From M3007 sp044347755 (lineage in GTDB: Bacteria > Bacteroidota > Bacteroidia > Chitinophagales > Saprospiraceae), in contig JBIKUE010000013.1 of the NCBI GenBank assembly GCA_044347755.1, positions 1-64,000 on the forward strand: a stretch of DNA of 64,000 nt, in the 5' to 3' direction. A model generated the notes under the pieces. It saw only the letters and a program-made list of their open reading frames with translations, had not been told where the DNA came from and did no database searches. The first letter of the stretch is position 1. Each line of letters opens with the position of its first letter. Positions 43,984 to 52,879 of the stretch are shown piece by piece. The position numbers and the translations under genes are program-made.

Positions 43984-45348
43984 GTGCATTCAGACTCAAA
44001 TCCAGAGCGATGGCTCCGGCGTGCGAGGACCTTTTTGAGTAAAAAGTCGTCCATCATCGCCGCAGGAGCCACCCTCACCGCAGGCATCATTGCCGCCACC
44101 CTTACCCTCAACCAACAAGATACCGCCCCTGCTGCTGCTGCCATTTCAATGGTATCCCGTCCGGACGCGTTGCCACTCGAAGCCAACAATCTGCGTTGGG
44201 GCTTTTTCATGGATGAATACATCCAGTCGCAAATTGAACTCAAACGCGGAGACATCCTTGGAACTATACTCATGAAAGAAGCCGGCCTCACCTACCCTCA
44301 GGTGAATCAGTTGGTGGAAAGCTGCAAAGACAAATTCAAAATCAACTCCCTGCGCGTAGGCTCCAGCCTGCAATTCCTCCGCCGCCAACCAGGTGAAGCG
44401 CCGGAAATGATGATCTACGAACCATCTCCGTATCAATACACAGTGTTCCAGCTGAAGGAGCCTTTCCAGGTGGAAACCATCAAAAGAGATGTAGATACAA
44501 AAATCGTGGCCGCTGCCGGTGTATTGGAAACGAGCTTCTGGCAGGCGCTCAACGACAATGGCCTATCCGATGAACTGGCCGATGGCATGATCGATGTATT
44601 GGCATCTTCCGTGGATTTCTACCATCAAAAACAGGGAGACCGGTTTAAAGTCGTATACGAACAACACTACGTGCGTGGTGAAGCGGTAGGAACCGGCAAA
44701 ATCATTGCCGCGGTCTACGAACGCGACGGAAAAGAATCCTATGCCTTCCATTTCAAAAAAGACGGTCAAAAAACCGACTACTTTGACTTTGATGGCCGTC
44801 CGGCACGAAAAGCCTTCCTGAAGGCGCCTGTGAAATTTAGCCGCATCAGCAGCCGTTTCAATATGAACCGTCTGCACCCGGTACTGGGCTACCACAAAGC
44901 CCATCTAGGTACCGATTACGCCGCGCCACATGGCACACCTATTATTGCGGTAGCAGAAGGTGTGGTTACAGAAGCTACTCGCCGCGGAGGAAATGGCATC
45001 TACGTACGCCTGCGTCATGATGGTGCTTACGAAACGCAATATCTGCACATGAGCGGACACGCGCGCGGCATACGCCCGGGCGTTCGTGTAGCACAAGGAC
45101 AAACCATCGGCTACGTAGGCTCAACCGGCCTGGCAACAGGCCCGCACGTTTGCTTCCGTTTCTGGAAAAATGGCCGCCAGGTAGATCACCTGCGCCTGAA
45201 TCTTCCACAACCTCAGCCCATCACCGGCCCGCTGTTTGAAGAATATAAAGTGGTACGCGACGATTTGATTAAAATGCTGAACAGCGTTCCTTACCGCACA
45301 TACAATTCCACCGAACAAACGGATGTACCGGTTCAGGCCATTCCTTAA
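43984..45348 (+). CDS. M23 family metallopeptidase (MepM-like, cell-wall DD-endopeptidase)
   Basis: A 454-residue protein starting with GTG. A single membrane anchor (SSIIAAGATLTAGIIAATL) is followed by a LysM/OapA-like region (about 75-170) and the LytM/M23 domain at about 290-400: HLGTDYAAPHGTPI supplies the first His and Asp ligands, TQYLHMSGHARG and GPHVCFRFWKNG the others, so the zinc site is complete. It cuts peptide cross-links in peptidoglycan. The last 15 codons and the stop have been copied four more times in the array downstream. Confidence 0.93.
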   Translation: MHSDSNPERWLRRARTFLSKKSSIIAAGATLTAGIIAATLTLNQQDTAPAAAAISMVSRPDALPLEANNLRWGFFMDEYIQSQIELKRGDILGTILMKEAGLTYPQVNQLVESCKDKFKINSLRVGSSLQFLRRQPGEAPEMMIYEPSPYQYTVFQLKEPFQVETIKRDVDTKIVAAAGVLETSFWQALNDNGLSDELADGMIDVLASSVDFYHQKQGDRFKVVYEQHYVRGEAVGTGKIIAAVYERDGKESYAFHFKKDGQKTDYFDFDGRPARKAFLKAPVKFSRISSRFNMNRLHPVLGYHKAHLGTDYAAPHGTPIIAVAEGVVTEATRRGGNGIYVRLRHDGAYETQYLHMSGHARGIRPGVRVAQGQTIGYVGSTGLATGPHVCFRFWKNGRQVDHLRLNLPQPQPITGPLFEEYKVVRDDLIKMLNSVPYRTYNSTEQTDVPVQAIP

Positions 45349-46391
45349 AAAAGGCACAAAGATTAGACACTAAGGCGCAAAGACACGAAGACGCTAAGGA
45401 GAACACTTCGCGTCCTCAAAATACCGAAGGGGGCGTTTGACTAACTTCAAACACCCCCTTCGAATTTTAGTGTCTTAGCGCCTTTGAGCCTTCGTGCCTT
45501 TACCTTACAATGGTTACATCAATTCCACCGAACAAACGGAGGTACCGGTTCAAGCCGTTCCTTAAAAAAGGCACAAAGATTAGACACTAAGGCGCAAAGA
45601 CACGAAGACGCTAAGGAGAACGCTTCGCGTCCTCAAAATACCGAAGGGGGTGTTTGACGTTAGTCAAACGCCCCCTTCGAATTTTAGTGTCTTAGCGCCT
45701 TTGAGCCTTCGTGCCTTTACCTTACAATGGTTACATCAATTCCACCGAACAAACGGAGGTACCGGTTCAGGCCATTCCTTAAAAAAGGCACAAAGATTAG
45801 ACACTAAGGCGCAAAGACACGAAGACGCTAAGGAGAACGCTTCGCGTCCTCAAAACACCGAAGAGGCGTTTGACGTTAGTCAAACGCCCCCTTCGAATTT
45901 TAGTGTCTTAGCGCCTTTGTGTCTTCGTGCCTTTACCTTACAATGGTTACATCAATTCCACCGAACAAACGGATGTACCGGTTCAGGCCATTCCTTAAAA
46001 AAGGCACAAAGATTAGACACTAAGGCGCAAAGACACTAAGACGCTAAGGAGAACGCTTCGCGTCCTCAAAACACTGAAGGGGGCGTTTGACGTTAGTCAA
46101 ACACCCCCTTCGAATTTTAGTGTCTTAGCGCCTTTGAGCCTTCGTGCCTTTACCTTACAATGGTTACATCAATTCCACCGAACAAACGGATGTACCGGTT
46201 CAGGCCGTTCCTTAAAAAAGGCACAAAGATTAGACACTAAGGCGCAAAGACACGAAGACGCTAAGGAGAACGCTTCGCGTCCTCAAAACACCGAAGGGGG
46301 CGTTTGACGTTAGTCAAACACCCCCTTCGAATTTTAGTGTCTTAGCGCCTTTGTGTCTTAGCGCCTTTGAGCCTTCGTATCCTTCGTGTCT
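45304..46391. repeat. Five-copy tandem array built from a convergent gene junction
   Basis: Five near-identical units start at 45304, 45521, 45738, 45954 and 46171 (period 217, 217, 216, 217). Each contains the last 45 bp of the M23 peptidase gene with stop codon, an arm with 8-bp period (CACTAAGG-CGCAAAGA-CACGAAGA type), a hairpin of up to 17 bp (CGAAGGGGGCGTTTGAC and complement, loop GTTA), the complementary octamer arm (TAGTGTCT-TAGCGCCT) and then TTACCTTACAATGGTTACATC, which is the complement of a CHU_C gene 3' end coding DVTIVR-stop. The fifth unit runs into the real CHU_C gene. This is the whole 45349-46391 intergenic stretch; no gene is in it. Confidence 0.9.
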
Positions 46392-49300
46392 TTACCTTAG
46401 AATAGTCACATCGCCTTTGTAAAGCTCAACTACCCCATCAATAAACTCAATTTCTACTACCCACACAAAAACGCCCGGATTCATCGGTTCCCCCTTATAG
46501 GTACCGTCCCATCCAAGTTCGCCGTCGTATGGATTGAAATTTTCCAGTACAAAAAGTTGTTCTCCCCAACGATCAAAAATTGCAAGTGAATTCACCTTTC
46601 TTACCGTTCCCGGGCGTGGGAATACACTAAAGAGATCATTATCTCCATCTGCGTTCGGGCTGATGACGTTAGGGATGTACACATATTTGCGGCGGTCTAC
46701 TATAACACGCACCTGATCCTCATCGCGGCAACCATTGTTGTCAACCACTTGGATAGAATAGGTTGTGCTGATAAACGGATATACCGTTTGATCCAGACAT
46801 TGCGGACATTCTGCATCATCCGGCAGTGGCGACCAAATTACTGAGGCCAGACTGTCGAAAGGAACATTCACAATGGCCTGCAGGGTGGCTGATTGTCCAA
46901 TGGCGATATTCTGATCGTCACCCAGTTCCACATTTAAAGGAATTGGCGTGTTAACCACAATGATCTCAGAAGTTTCGCAATCGCTCAAATCGTATGCTGT
47001 AATGGTGTAAGAACCTGCACCAAGTCCGGCAAACAAATTACTGTTTTGCGGAGCTGCACCATTGATAGAGAAGCGATAAGGAGCTACCCCACCACTTGGG
47101 TTAACCAGGATAGAACCATTGCTCAATCCAAAGCATTTCGGATCAGTAGCCGTAAATGAGATTTGCAAAGGAGAAGGCTCCGTGATGGTTACATTCGTTG
47201 TGGTGGTACAGGTATTGGCATCCGTAACGGTAACTGTATAGGAGCCGCCAGCCAGGTTGTTCACCGTTTGAGCCGCCACACCGGTTGACCAGGTATAGTT
47301 ATACGGCGCCAATCCGCCATTGGCTGTTGCTGAAGCACTACCGTCCAAAGCCCCCGGGCAGCTTACCCCGAATCCACCATAATTGGACGTTTGGGTTGCC
47401 GAAAGTGATGGGGGGAACAATTGACCAATGTTAGCCTGTGTGGTGGCAGAGAAGCCGTTATTGGAAGTATAATTTACGGTATAATTACCTGGCGCGAGAC
47501 CGGCAACTGGTGTAGGCACCCCTACATTATTTATGGTACCATTGGCTACAGGAGTATTACCCAGCAAGATGGTGTAATTGAAGGGCCCTTCACCCAAGGT
47601 TACAGTCAAAGTCAGCGAACCGGTTGTTTGTCCGCAAGGAATGATGGAACCACTCAGGCTGGCGGTCATTCCGCAGGAGGCAGGAGGTAACAAGCTGGTG
47701 ATGGTAGTAACGGTACTATCACAACCAAACTGGTTGGTCAACACCGTTACGGAAGATCCCACCTGACCAGGTTCGCAAGTGCCCACATTTACGGTAGTTG
47801 TACTGGAAGGCAACAAGGTTACTGTTTCTGTCACGATACTATCGCAACCAAACTGATTCACAAGTGGATATACAAAGGTTCCCACTCCGGCAGGGTTACA
47901 GGTGGCTGATTGTATTGCTGTTGTGTTGCTGGGCAATAGGGTGATCGTAGTAATAACCGTACTATCACAACCAAAAATATTGGTAAGATCCTGGGTAAAT
48001 ACACCAACGTTAGCAGGGTTACAATTTGCACCTGTCAGGTTGGTTACATTAGATGGCAGTAATGAAACAGTAGTGATCACGGTGCTATCGCATCCTGCTG
48101 CTGTTGTAATCACATTGGTAAATATGCCGGCAGCGCCCGGATCACAGGTGGTTGCAGTAAGGAAAGTAGGCGGTATTCCATTGAAAGTAATGGTGGTTGT
48201 TACCACACTATCGCACCCAAACTGATTGGTAAGGGTTTGTGTAAATACGCCAACCTGATTCGGATTACAAGACTGACCGGATAAGGCTGTGGCGCTGCTT
48301 GGAAGTAGTGTAACTGTGGTTACAACAGTACTATCGCAGCCATCTGCGGTAAGAATTGTATTTGTGAACACCCCAGCCTGGTTTGGATCGCATGTTGTGG
48401 TCGCCACAGGAGTAGGCGGTATACCATTAAATGTAACAGTGGTAATAACCGTACTGTCGCAGCCAAACTGGTTAGTAAGTACAGAGGTAAATACGCCTAA
48501 CTCATTGGGGTTGCAAGACTGAGCAGAAAGGTTAGTTGTATTGCTGGGCAGCAAAGTCACGGTTGTAATCACCAAACTATCACAACCATCCGAAGCGGCT
48601 GTCAGTAGTTGGTTAAACACGCCTACATTGGCTGGATTACACGTTGTTGCACCTACATAGGTAGTATCAGAATTCGAAAAAATTACGGTTGTAATGACCG
48701 TACTGTCGCAACCAAAAATATTGGTCAGATTCTGTGTAAACACACCTACATTGTTCGGATCGCAGCTTGCATCAAAGATTTCCGTAAGGCTGGTTGGCAA
48801 CAAGGTAGTGGTTGTAATGACCACACTATCACAGCCATTCAATTGCGGAAGTGTTATGGTTACTGTTCCCGCATTAGCAGGATCACAGGTCGTGAGCGCT
48901 ATGATGGTCGTATCAATTGGATTAACGATCAGGGTAGAAACGATTACGCTATCACAACCATGGATACTACTTAATGTGTCATAGTATATGCCTGAAGTAT
49001 TCTGATTGGCGCCAGCCAGGAAGGCTGTTTCGTCTTCGCAGATTTGGATAGTCTGCGGTGTGGTAAACAAAGGCCAAACTGCCACTGAAACGGTGTCATT
49101 AATAACCGTGGCACAAGCGACCGGAGAATTATCACTTACAGAAATCAGGGTATAATTGGTATTCGCCGTTGGGCTTACCTGAACCTGATGACCATTATTG
49201 ATGTCGTTGAGGGTAAAATTTTGTGCTCCGTTCGACCAAACCACATCAAATGGACCATTTCCAGTCAGTGTAAAGAGTAGGTTCAATGATTCTCCATTAC

Positions 49301-51314
49301 AGATTTCTGGAATGCCCGTTAAACTTGCGGTCGGATTGGTATTTACCTGAACATTCCGGCAAACTGGCGCCAGCGTATCGCAGGTATTTTGAGCCGTTAC
49401 ACATACCTGACCAGATACTGCTGTGGCAAAATTAACGAGAATGGAATCACCACCACCTGAAAGTACCGCTCCGGGAGGAACTGTCCACACATAAATGGTA
49501 CCTGATTGAAGGGTATCCATCGTGTACAAATAGTTACCGCCTGCAGTACACACACTGGTTGGGCCGTTCACAACTGGAGGAAACGGTTGAGCACCCACTG
49601 AAAGCGGAATGCAAGCCGCAGGAGAAGCACCACATGCGTTGTTCGCCGTAACACAAATCTGACCAACAGGGGTATTTGCGCCCCAGGTAACAGAAATGGA
49701 GGATGGAGAGAGAACCGTATAAGGGTGATTACCAGGCAATGTCCAAACAAAAGAAGTTGGAGGAGGGTTGCCTGTTGCTGTAGCGCTATAAATATGTGTT
49801 TCTCCTATACAGGGATTGGATTGACCTGTCAAAACCGGTAATTGTGGTATCCCGGCATTTTGTAACACTGTAACGCAGGCAGTATCAAAACAAAACACAC
49901 CACCGCGACTATGGCGAAGGATCAGGCAGTATTGGCCTGGCTGATTCACCTGAATGTTTGGAAGCGCATTATTACCTATAATGCCCGGCCCAGACCAAGA
50001 ATACACCGTTGCACCTCCAATAGCATTATTCACCGATGATCCGCTACCATTCAGGGTAATAATCAGATTGCTATCACAATCAAGAATAGCCGGAGGTGCT
50101 ATAACGGCATTCGGCATCATTATGGCCAGATTGGTATTTACAATACTATCGCACCCCAAAAATCCAGTACAAACTGTGGAATATATACCACTCTGATCAT
50201 ACGTCTGACCACAAACCTCATAAGTGGCAGGACCACACAGATTAACACTTTTCAAAGGTGAATTGGAAATCGGTACTACAAGGATTTGACAATTCACCAC
50301 ACTATCACAACCTTGCCAAGCCTGTAGTGTCACAGGAAAAGTGCCGGCGGCAAAAAACTCTTCACCTGCGCAGGTGGCTGAACCTCCTGGACACATATAA
50401 GCCTTCTGATTGGTAAAAACAGTTGGAATGACAGAAATCTGGCATCTTATCACACTATCACAGCCCAAATAACTGGGGAGTGTAACCGGGAAGGTTCCTT
50501 GTGCAGAGAAAAACTCGCCAGCACATTCCACTTCATCACCCTGACAAACGGAGTATTGTTCAGTTGTTTCGGTATCCTCACCTACGAATATTGGCAGGCA
50601 AAGATTAGGGGCATTAGGACATAAAACAGATTGGGCACAAACTTCTGCAGGCCCTGGTTCCAGCCATTGAACAACAGCAGTCTGGCCTTGTGATGGACCA
50701 ACAATATTTCCAGCAGAAGGAGGATTAATAGTCCAGTTGGAAATAGTATTTGTATTGTAGGTGCTCAATGTTGCCGAAGGCAAACACATTCCACCTGTAG
50801 GGCCATTGATGGTAGGATTAACCCCGTTAATGGAATAATCACAAACAGCGCCTGCATTACCATCAATCATGAGGTAATAGTTCTCTCCTGGAGTAAGATT
50901 AGATGCAGTAAGTGTCTGGCAACTGTTAGACGGAATGTTACCCAGGCATGGAGAAACAAATTGAAAATCAATGCAGTTCTGCGTGGAAAGTACTGCCGCC
51001 TGAATGGCACCTCCTTGTGCACATCCGAAGGTACAAAGCTCGAAAACAGCGGTTACATCGTCTGCTGTAAAAGCAAAAAAGTGATTGTTTTCAACAGATG
51101 TACACCAGGATGGAGGTAAAGATACTGGTGCGTCAAAAGTGGTAGAGCCAAAGTAACAATCCAGATTATCCGGACTGGGCAGGATACAAGCCTGGGTAGC
51201 ATCCACTGATGGAACTGGATCGTTACACCCATTTGGATTACATTGGGCCCGTACCTTTTCAGCAAAAACCAGGATTACCAACAACAGGAGAAAAGAAATG
51301 TAAATTTTCTTCAT
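46392..51314 (-). CDS. Giant cysteine-rich repeat protein with CHU_C T9SS C-terminus
   Basis: About 1640 residues. Signal peptide (ending VRAQ), a cysteine-rich choice-of-anchor-like region (to about 230), three separated GCDS-type repeats, PKD/Ig-like domains (about 430-740), then eleven consecutive repeats of about 40 residues (47690-49065 in DNA) with pattern C(D/N)P..VGVFT..LTN.FGCDSTVITT.TLLPS, two SprB repeats and the CHU_C domain (IPNVISPNADGDNDLF, LAIFDRWGEQLFVLENF, GDVTILR). Each repeat has two cysteines, which suggests one disulfide each, forming a stiff stalk. It should be exported by T9SS as an adhesin or matrix protein; ligand unknown. ATG 51314 is chosen for the signal peptide. 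Confidence 0.9.
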   Translation of the reverse strand: MKKIYISFLLLLVILVFAEKVRAQCNPNGCNDPVPSVDATQACILPSPDNLDCYFGSTTFDAPVSLPPSWCTSVENNHFFAFTADDVTAVFELCTFGCAQGGAIQAAVLSTQNCIDFQFVSPCLGNIPSNSCQTLTASNLTPGENYYLMIDGNAGAVCDYSINGVNPTINGPTGGMCLPSATLSTYNTNTISNWTINPPSAGNIVGPSQGQTAVVQWLEPGPAEVCAQSVLCPNAPNLCLPIFVGEDTETTEQYSVCQGDEVECAGEFFSAQGTFPVTLPSYLGCDSVIRCQISVIPTVFTNQKAYMCPGGSATCAGEEFFAAGTFPVTLQAWQGCDSVVNCQILVVPISNSPLKSVNLCGPATYEVCGQTYDQSGIYSTVCTGFLGCDSIVNTNLAIMMPNAVIAPPAILDCDSNLIITLNGSGSSVNNAIGGATVYSWSGPGIIGNNALPNIQVNQPGQYCLILRHSRGGVFCFDTACVTVLQNAGIPQLPVLTGQSNPCIGETHIYSATATGNPPPTSFVWTLPGNHPYTVLSPSSISVTWGANTPVGQICVTANNACGASPAACIPLSVGAQPFPPVVNGPTSVCTAGGNYLYTMDTLQSGTIYVWTVPPGAVLSGGGDSILVNFATAVSGQVCVTAQNTCDTLAPVCRNVQVNTNPTASLTGIPEICNGESLNLLFTLTGNGPFDVVWSNGAQNFTLNDINNGHQVQVSPTANTNYTLISVSDNSPVACATVINDTVSVAVWPLFTTPQTIQICEDETAFLAGANQNTSGIYYDTLSSIHGCDSVIVSTLIVNPIDTTIIALTTCDPANAGTVTITLPQLNGCDSVVITTTTLLPTSLTEIFDASCDPNNVGVFTQNLTNIFGCDSTVITTVIFSNSDTTYVGATTCNPANVGVFNQLLTAASDGCDSLVITTVTLLPSNTTNLSAQSCNPNELGVFTSVLTNQFGCDSTVITTVTFNGIPPTPVATTTCDPNQAGVFTNTILTADGCDSTVVTTVTLLPSSATALSGQSCNPNQVGVFTQTLTNQFGCDSVVTTTITFNGIPPTFLTATTCDPGAAGIFTNVITTAAGCDSTVITTVSLLPSNVTNLTGANCNPANVGVFTQDLTNIFGCDSTVITTITLLPSNTTAIQSATCNPAGVGTFVYPLVNQFGCDSIVTETVTLLPSSTTTVNVGTCEPGQVGSSVTVLTNQFGCDSTVTTITSLLPPASCGMTASLSGSIIPCGQTTGSLTLTVTLGEGPFNYTILLGNTPVANGTINNVGVPTPVAGLAPGNYTVNYTSNNGFSATTQANIGQLFPPSLSATQTSNYGGFGVSCPGALDGSASATANGGLAPYNYTWSTGVAAQTVNNLAGGSYTVTVTDANTCTTTTNVTITEPSPLQISFTATDPKCFGLSNGSILVNPSGGVAPYRFSINGAAPQNSNLFAGLGAGSYTITAYDLSDCETSEIIVVNTPIPLNVELGDDQNIAIGQSATLQAIVNVPFDSLASVIWSPLPDDAECPQCLDQTVYPFISTTYSIQVVDNNGCRDEDQVRVIVDRRKYVYIPNVISPNADGDNDLFSVFPRPGTVRKVNSLAIFDRWGEQLFVLENFNPYDGELGWDGTYKGEPMNPGVFVWVVEIEFIDGVVELYKGDVTILR

Positions 51315-51514
51315 AGTTTTAATTGTAAGAAGTGCAATACCTGGTCGTGCACCAAACATTGCAAAAAATATGAGATTCATTGATTGCAGTAAATCGCTGC
51401 ATCAACATACAAATTCCATTAAAGTTGAACCAGAAACCCTTCTTGGTTTATTTCAATCAAACCGTAAAATTAATAAAAATTTATTGCTTACGATTTGGAA
51501 ACTTTAAAATCGCC

Positions 51515-52804
51515 TTACAACCATGCCGCAAATGGCTCTTCTAATATCCGCTTCAACTCAACCATAAATCGGGCGGCATCCCCACCATTTATTACCCTGT
51601 GATCCCAACCAATAGTCATGGGCATCATTAATCGTGGTTCAAACGTTTTATTAGCCTCGTTCCAAACAGGCTCTATTTGTGCAGCAACAATGCTAAGGAT
51701 AGCTACTTCAGGCCAGTTCACAATGGATATCATATTTGTTCCTCCAATACCACCTATATTCGAAATGGTAAAGGTTCCACCTGTGATATCATTCATCGTA
51801 ATCTTGCCAGCTTTGGTTCTGGTGGTTACATCTGAAAGATCCACCGAAATCTGTGTAAGGTTCTTTTGATCTGCATTTTTAATATTCGGAACGAATAACC
51901 CATTTGGAGTATCTACTGCAATACCAACATTAACATATTTCTTATATATTACTTCATTGGTATCAACGTCCAGACTGGCGTTGAATTGTGGCATGCGTTT
52001 TAAAAGTATGGCAACCGCCTTAGTAAGAATGGCAGTCATAGTCAATCCACCTCCAGACGCTTTTACCTGCTCTTTGTATTGTTGACGCAATTCCTCCAAA
52101 CGCGTTATATCTGCCTTTTCAGAGATATAGGCGTGTGGAATCGTATTGGTAGAGTACGACATTGCCTCCGAAGTCTTAACGCCCACATTATTCTGGGCCT
52201 TGCGTTCCACTTCACCAAACTTGGTAAAATCAGGCAATGGTTTACGAGCAATTCCGCTACCCATCACTGATCCACCACTGGTGTCCAGCTTGCGCTTCAC
52301 ATAATCCACCACATCCTTGTAAGAAATCCTTGCTGATCCATCGGCCGGACGCACATCAGCCAGATTTACACCCAATTCCTTGGCGCGTTTCCGGGCCAAC
52401 GGCGAGGTACGGTAAGAGCCTGATGGAATGGATACAGGTGCCGGAGCAGGTGCCGGAGCTGCAACAGTAGCTGAGGCAGTTGGAGCTGCTATAGCCGCCG
52501 GAGCTGGCGCAGGTGCTTCCTGTACAGGAGTGGATGGTGCCGGGGCAGGTGTACTGGTAGAAGCACCGCCTTCCTGACGAATCCGTAAAATAAGGGAACC
52601 CTCCGTTACTTCATCACCTTTTTTTACGAGAATTTCTTCGATAACACCTTCCGCATCTACTGGCATTTCAGCATCTACTTTATCGGTTCCAACGACAATG
52701 ACAATTTGTTCGAGCGAGACCTTGTCACCTGGTTTTACCAAAATGTCAGTCACTTTACCGCTCACACCATCTCCCAGAGAAGGGAGTTTATATTCATGAA
52801 GCAT
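51515..52804 (-). CDS. 2-oxo acid dehydrogenase dihydrolipoamide acyltransferase (E2)
   Basis: 429 residues in E2 order: lipoyl domain (1-78, lipoylated Lys in GTDKVDAEMP), Ala/Pro-rich linker, peripheral subunit-binding domain (about 125-160; SPLARKRAKELGVNLADV) and catalytic core (about 200-429). The active-site motif reads DHRVINGGD: the histidine is present and the usual DG is NG, a variant also known from proteobacterial pyruvate dehydrogenase E2. Substrate (pyruvate, 2-oxoglutarate or branched-chain) is not decidable. No E1 or E3 gene is next to it. The giant CHU_C gene follows 200 bp downstream on the same strand, probably separate. Confidence 0.92.
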   Translation of the reverse strand: MLHEYKLPSLGDGVSGKVTDILVKPGDKVSLEQIVIVVGTDKVDAEMPVDAEGVIEEILVKKGDEVTEGSLILRIRQEGGASTSTPAPAPSTPVQEAPAPAPAAIAAPTASATVAAPAPAPAPVSIPSGSYRTSPLARKRAKELGVNLADVRPADGSARISYKDVVDYVKRKLDTSGGSVMGSGIARKPLPDFTKFGEVERKAQNNVGVKTSEAMSYSTNTIPHAYISEKADITRLEELRQQYKEQVKASGGGLTMTAILTKAVAILLKRMPQFNASLDVDTNEVIYKKYVNVGIAVDTPNGLFVPNIKNADQKNLTQISVDLSDVTTRTKAGKITMNDITGGTFTISNIGGIGGTNMISIVNWPEVAILSIVAAQIEPVWNEANKTFEPRLMMPMTIGWDHRVINGGDAARFMVELKRILEEPFAAWL

Positions 52805-52879
52805 ACGCTGCGAGGAATTTTTCTTTTTTTACAGTGGGCAAAGATGCAGCGTTTTGTAGATAAAATTAAAGTGTTAGGT

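Noticed and set aside
45650..46039. A 129-codon open frame in the array (LDTKAQRHEDAK type)
   Set aside because: It is made wholly of the repeat units and of the ends of flanking genes. Frames of this kind are a known by-product of CACTAAG-type intergenic repeats.
45304..46391. CRISPR array
   Set aside because: The repeated unit is 217 bp with no unique spacers, and no cas genes are near.
51515..52804. Loss of catalytic Asp in the E2 active site (HRVING instead of HxxxDG)
   Set aside because: The Asn form is known from active proteobacterial pyruvate dehydrogenase E2 enzymes, so it is not a sign of inactivity.
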